Source: Argentina anserina
Lineage: Eukaryota > Streptophyta > Magnoliopsida > Rosales > Rosaceae
DNA length: 64,000 bases
Assembly: GCF_933775445.1 (NCBI RefSeq)
Contig: NC_065878.1
Coordinates: forward strand, 22,828,395-22,892,394
Direction: 5' to 3'
Every line of letters begins with the position of its first letter. Within the stretch, counting starts at the first letter, position 1. Under the pieces are notes generated by a model. That model worked only from the letters and a program-made list of their open reading frames with translations. It had not been told where the DNA came from and ran no database searches. Position numbers and translations under genes: made by a program. Positions 60,341-64,000 of the stretch are shown in pieces.

Positions 60341-61040
60341 CACCTGAGAAAATTTGTATAGACCCTTACCGGAATTAGCTTCCCAGTAATATAGACATTA
60401 GGTGCATGTTGAAAACATTTCTGGCATGCATCATTTTTGTTTTATTGATCAAAGCATGATACCAAGGGTCAAGCAATTAATTAAGTAGATCAATTAGCAC
60501 TAATTACATCTACTCTAAAAGCCAAAGCAGACATGCATGGGCTGATGGGCATGTCCAGCCAAGAAAGGCATCAGAATATGAGCAAAACAAACTGTTAAAT
60601 ATTACTTGGTTAATCGACTTATATAAGAAAATAGAAACAATAAGTAACACTCGACAAAAGCTTTCATCGATCTATGAAGTTAAGTAATAAACATTCAGTA
60701 ACAAACACATTGTATTCTCTTATCAAAATTAATCAAACAAGATACATTCATACACAGGTCTGCGTATAGCTTATAATTTTATATACATATTTCAGTTATA
60801 TAAGATCATAGTCCGTTTTGATAATTAATTCAATTAATGAACCCTAGAATATTACGTTCATAGTAGGGACTATTATATTAGCCGCCGTAGAAGACCAGTC
60901 ACTCGTGTTATATAATGATAGAGATTAGAGACGCAAGATATAAATATTGATAAATGAAATGAACAACTAGCTAGATTTTGCACATAGAATTATACTGATA
61001 ACAGTTGTTTAACGATCTCACTACCTAAGACAGCTAGGAA
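60341..61040. other. AT-rich spacer
   Basis: Nothing recognised. Confidence 0.4.
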
Positions 61041-61044
61041 AATA

Positions 61045-61372
61045 CATATGAAACATGGACACGCGAACTGACTTTAGACACGACCCGGACAATCGAGTGT
61101 CCAAATCGGACACGCACCAACTCATAATAAATGTGAAAGTGCTTATGGTGAGATTCGAACATTGGTCATCCAAGGCACTCAAAAACTCCTCAACCATTTC
61201 AACAGATTCATTTTTTGTTATATTTATGCACACTTTAATATATATAAGCAGAGAAACTCGTGATAAAAATAAAAATGTTTGTGGTGTGATTCGAACATTG
61301 GTTATCCAAGGTACTTATCAAGTACTTAGTCATTCTAACAAGTTATGTTTTCATCATTTTAATGCACACTTA

Positions 61373-61408
<36 letters not shown>

Positions 61409-61600
61409 TAAAATTCTAAATACTTTCAAATTTATAAATTAATTTTTTTAATAAATATATATATATATATATTAAAAAAAATTATTTAACGTGTCCATCA
61501 CGTATCCGTGTTCAAGAAATTTATATATGCCGTGTCTACGTATCGAATTGTGTCCAATACAGACACTTGTGTCCGTGTCTGTGCTACTTAGAAAAATACT
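61045..61600. mobile_element. Probable non-autonomous element with GGACACG-rich ends
   Basis: Both ends are rich in ggacacg/cgtgtcc words (atggacacgcgaa, tccaaatcggacacg on the left; acgtgtccatcacg, cttgtgtccgtgtctg on the right) in largely inverted arrangement. They enclose an AT-rich middle with a two-copy repeat. No coding capacity. Exact ends were not found. Confidence 0.4.
61121..61383. repeat. Two-copy direct repeat, ~120 bp
   Basis: Copies at 61121-61245 and 61260-61383 share gattcgaacattggt, atccaaggyact and aatgcacactt-type words. The gattcgaac word resembles a tRNA B box on the minus strand, but no A box was found. Confidence 0.6.
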
Positions 61601-61604
61601 GATG

Positions 61605-61907
61605 ATTTTTAATTTGGCACAAAAGACAACATAATGGAGTTAATAATTTATCTTAGTAAGACTTTCCTAGTTGTAACTTCTTAGATAGTCTATATCAAAC
61701 ACTAATTGATAGATAAGTACTGTATGCTTGACTATGATTACCCTGGTTTCAAGCATCTAGCTGGTTCCTCCAAAATTCTATATATGTTACATCTGAGATT
61801 AATCAAGGGTCCTGTAATCAAATCAATATATAGAAATATATCTGTTTTGACACCCTTAGCTCCCTTCCTCATATATAGGATCGGTTTATTTTTGTGCATC
61901 TTAAGTG
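61605..61907. other. AT-rich spacer
   Basis: A 69-codon + ORF is not recognised. Confidence 0.35.
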
Positions 61908-61912
61908 AGTTA

Positions 61913-63433
61913 TGATAGAGCGTTTTGGTTAAAACGTCTATAATAAACCCTGTAAAACATCATCGTTAGTATAGAATAAGCAGAGATCGTTCTTTCCGGG
62001 GAATTGAAGGGAACTCTAAACTTTTAGTGTTAACAAATAATGGGGGGTTTGAGATTGATTATTAACTACTAAAATAAAACCTAAATTATTATTTACATGA
62101 TCGACTTCTCTTTAACAAACTTAAACCAAATTTACCATTACACCACATAATTACAAGTTCGAACCTATCATGCATTCTAATTCGACCAATTACATACTTT
62201 TTAGACACCAATACAATTAGAGCCTTAGGGGACCATCTAATCGTGCAAGATTTCAATTAACATTTAGATTGACTTAGGGCCTAATCTAAATTTGCATGCA
62301 ATCGAATTCAATAACACTTAGAGAGTAGAAATCAAACAAGATTACATTTAAGCACCAAATCTTTGTTGGAGACATGTTTCATGTGTGGCGTCACCCACCA
62401 TGGTTTCACATGCAAATTTCCAGAATTTTTACCACTTTTAATCAACACAAACCGAACCTACTTAGGGCATGATTCGATTTGTGTCAATATGGTTGATGAA
62501 TCTAGCACACAATCTTAGGGATTGCATCCAACCACTAAATTCATATGCACATATCTGAAAATTATCTAAAAGTATGAGAAAGATGATTAGAACACAACAA
62601 TAGAAATACAAACTCATTAATTATAAGAACATAGATTCGACATAGTCTCAAAAAAATATCAAATACCATATGAAAATTCTAAAACAAATACAAAACCAAT
62701 ATTTCCACATAAACAACAACTTACAATCTTCATAGACAAAGAATTGTAGATTAACACAAATAGACGAAGCCATGGAGATGAGTTGCGAGAATCACACGTT
62801 GTAGGAACCTTGGAGGTGTGTCTTCAATGGTGAAACTCGGTGGAGATGATGATGGTTTTGGGGTGGACGGCTTGGCTAATTTGTGAGGGAAGTTTATGGT
62901 GGTGTTTTGGTAGAGTTTTGGCTCTTGAATGCTAATGAGAAGTGATCCTATTTGAGAGGTGAAACCATGTATATATAGAGGAAAGATGGAGGTTTTGAAA
63001 TTGCTTCTTTCTTCCTATAAACATGCCATGCTTTAATCCCTAAAACATGGAAAGTTTTATTCCCTAAAACATGTCATGCTTTAATCCCTAAAACATGCCA
63101 TGTTTTATGCCTTTAATGATCATCTTCTATTTAATTGTTGCATGACTTGCCTCCATCTTTTTTTCTTTAATTATCTTTTCAATCCAATCTGAAAATAAGA
63201 AAATAAAATCATAAGTAAGAGATAATTAGTTTCAAAACCTAACAAGGATTCCTAGTCAAATTAGGACTCTAAACCAATTATGCGTTTTAACTCATGTAAG
63301 CACAAAAATGCATCCAATACCGCTCAAGACTCTTACTACGACTCAATGACTCAATAGTACAATAATAAAGGCTAAGAAAAGTACAAATTGAGGTAAAAAC
63401 ATGTTAAGAACGTCGCACAAAGTGCTCCTATCA
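61913..63433 (-). mobile_element. Solo-LTR-like element, family B copy 2
   Basis: A 1521-bp element, minus strand TGATAGGAGCACTTTGTGCG...CTCTATCA. A perfect 5-bp duplication AGTTA flanks it at 61908-61912 and 63434-63438. It shares its start with the 21.0 kb copy and a similar block order, including an ..atatataga gg.. leader region near 62965-62985. A threefold word series of the type taaaacatg(c/g)..tttaatcccta lies at 63018-63110. No internal retroviral domains. Confidence 0.82.
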
Positions 63434-63438
63434 AGTTA

Positions 63439-64000
63439 TCTCGCCTTTCCATCCAAGTTTACTAAATGAAAAGGAGTACTCTATATATCATTATATCCTC
63501 TTACTCTATGATCGATTTCCAAGTTTATCTTAGGCGAATACATACTTCTTGTTTCGTCGAAGTTCATTTAGTACGTGGTTGTGGCAAATTTCTTAAGCCA
63601 CCCGAGACTACTAAGATCTTATCTGGATGGCAAGAAAATCCGATACAAATTGGAGGATCTTTATCTTTGCTTGGACGATCCCCAATATCACGGGAATCAA
63701 GCTTGTCTTCCCCTCAAAGGCTCAAACTCGCGAATATTTCAAACTTGTGCTTCTCAATATCATTCCAGTATTTTGTTTGCCCTTCTACTCATCATGCCTT
63801 CTACATGAAATATTCTATATCCATGTGTGACATGAATGTTTGAACTCAACATTCATTAATACAATTCTCATTAAACTCCACCATTCAAGCCTCAGGTAGC
63901 TCATCACTTGCATCTATAGTTAATTAATTAAAGATGCCTTAATACACTCTGGAATTTGACTTAGTTGGCAAATCGGAATAAGGTTAGCCGGTATGGTATA
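63439..64000. other. Window end, unrecognised low-quality coding potential
   Basis: A 125-codon + ORF at 63466-63843 and two overlapping frames occupy this stretch. The frames drift among each other, as in a decayed gene, but I recognise no family. It may be the edge of a pseudogene. Confidence 0.25.

Noticed and set aside
61121..61383. tRNA gene suggested by gattcgaac words
   Set aside because: No A box or acceptor-stem pairing is present at the proper distance; the words belong to a dispersed repeat.

Overview
This window is plant nuclear DNA. Genes are split by GT-AG introns, intergenic DNA is AT-rich, and much of the rest is LTR retrotransposon and MITE debris. Seven genes look intact or correctly spliced. 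From memory, a broken glucosyltransferase near 42.6-44.0 kb is very close to the Rosa hybrida anthocyanidin 5,3-O-glucosyltransferase, so I infer Rosaceae, probably Rosa. No search was run.

Layout. 1-3.5 kb (-): ERDJ2/SEC63 J-protein of the ER translocon, cut by the window edge. 5.6-8.4 kb (+): Tic22-like protein, 8 exons. 8.5-14.4 kb: spacer with a foldback element, a TIR element and a LINE RNase H relic. 14.6-16.0 kb (+): group IIe WRKY (WRKY27-like). 16-27 kb: spacer, then an FBD-type F-box pseudogene split by a complete TRIM element and by a solo LTR that itself holds a second solo LTR. 27.6-29.3 kb (+): NDUFA5, complex I subunit. 30.3-31.3 kb (-): broken F-box gene. 32.6-35.1 kb (+): SGT1, 10 exons. 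36.9-38.4 kb (+): TRAPPC1/BET5. 36.5-44.0 kb: three UGT88-type remnants. 45.9-47.9 kb (-): intronless ABCG8-like half-transporter. 48.5-64 kb: transposon-rich, with three more solo LTRs of the same family, another of a second family, an Alba-protein pseudogene and a large inverted repeat.

The genes are independent single-copy units, not a pathway cluster. WRKY27, NDUFA5 and ABCG8 homologues are near neighbours on Arabidopsis chromosome 5 (At5g52830, At5g52840, At5g52860, from memory), so the block appears to be old microsynteny later expanded by insertions. The best-supported new structure is the LTR set. Five solo-LTR-like elements and one TRIM carry perfect 5-bp target-site duplications that I could read directly; a sixth solo LTR has a 4/5 match. 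I found no undescribed defence or biosynthetic system.
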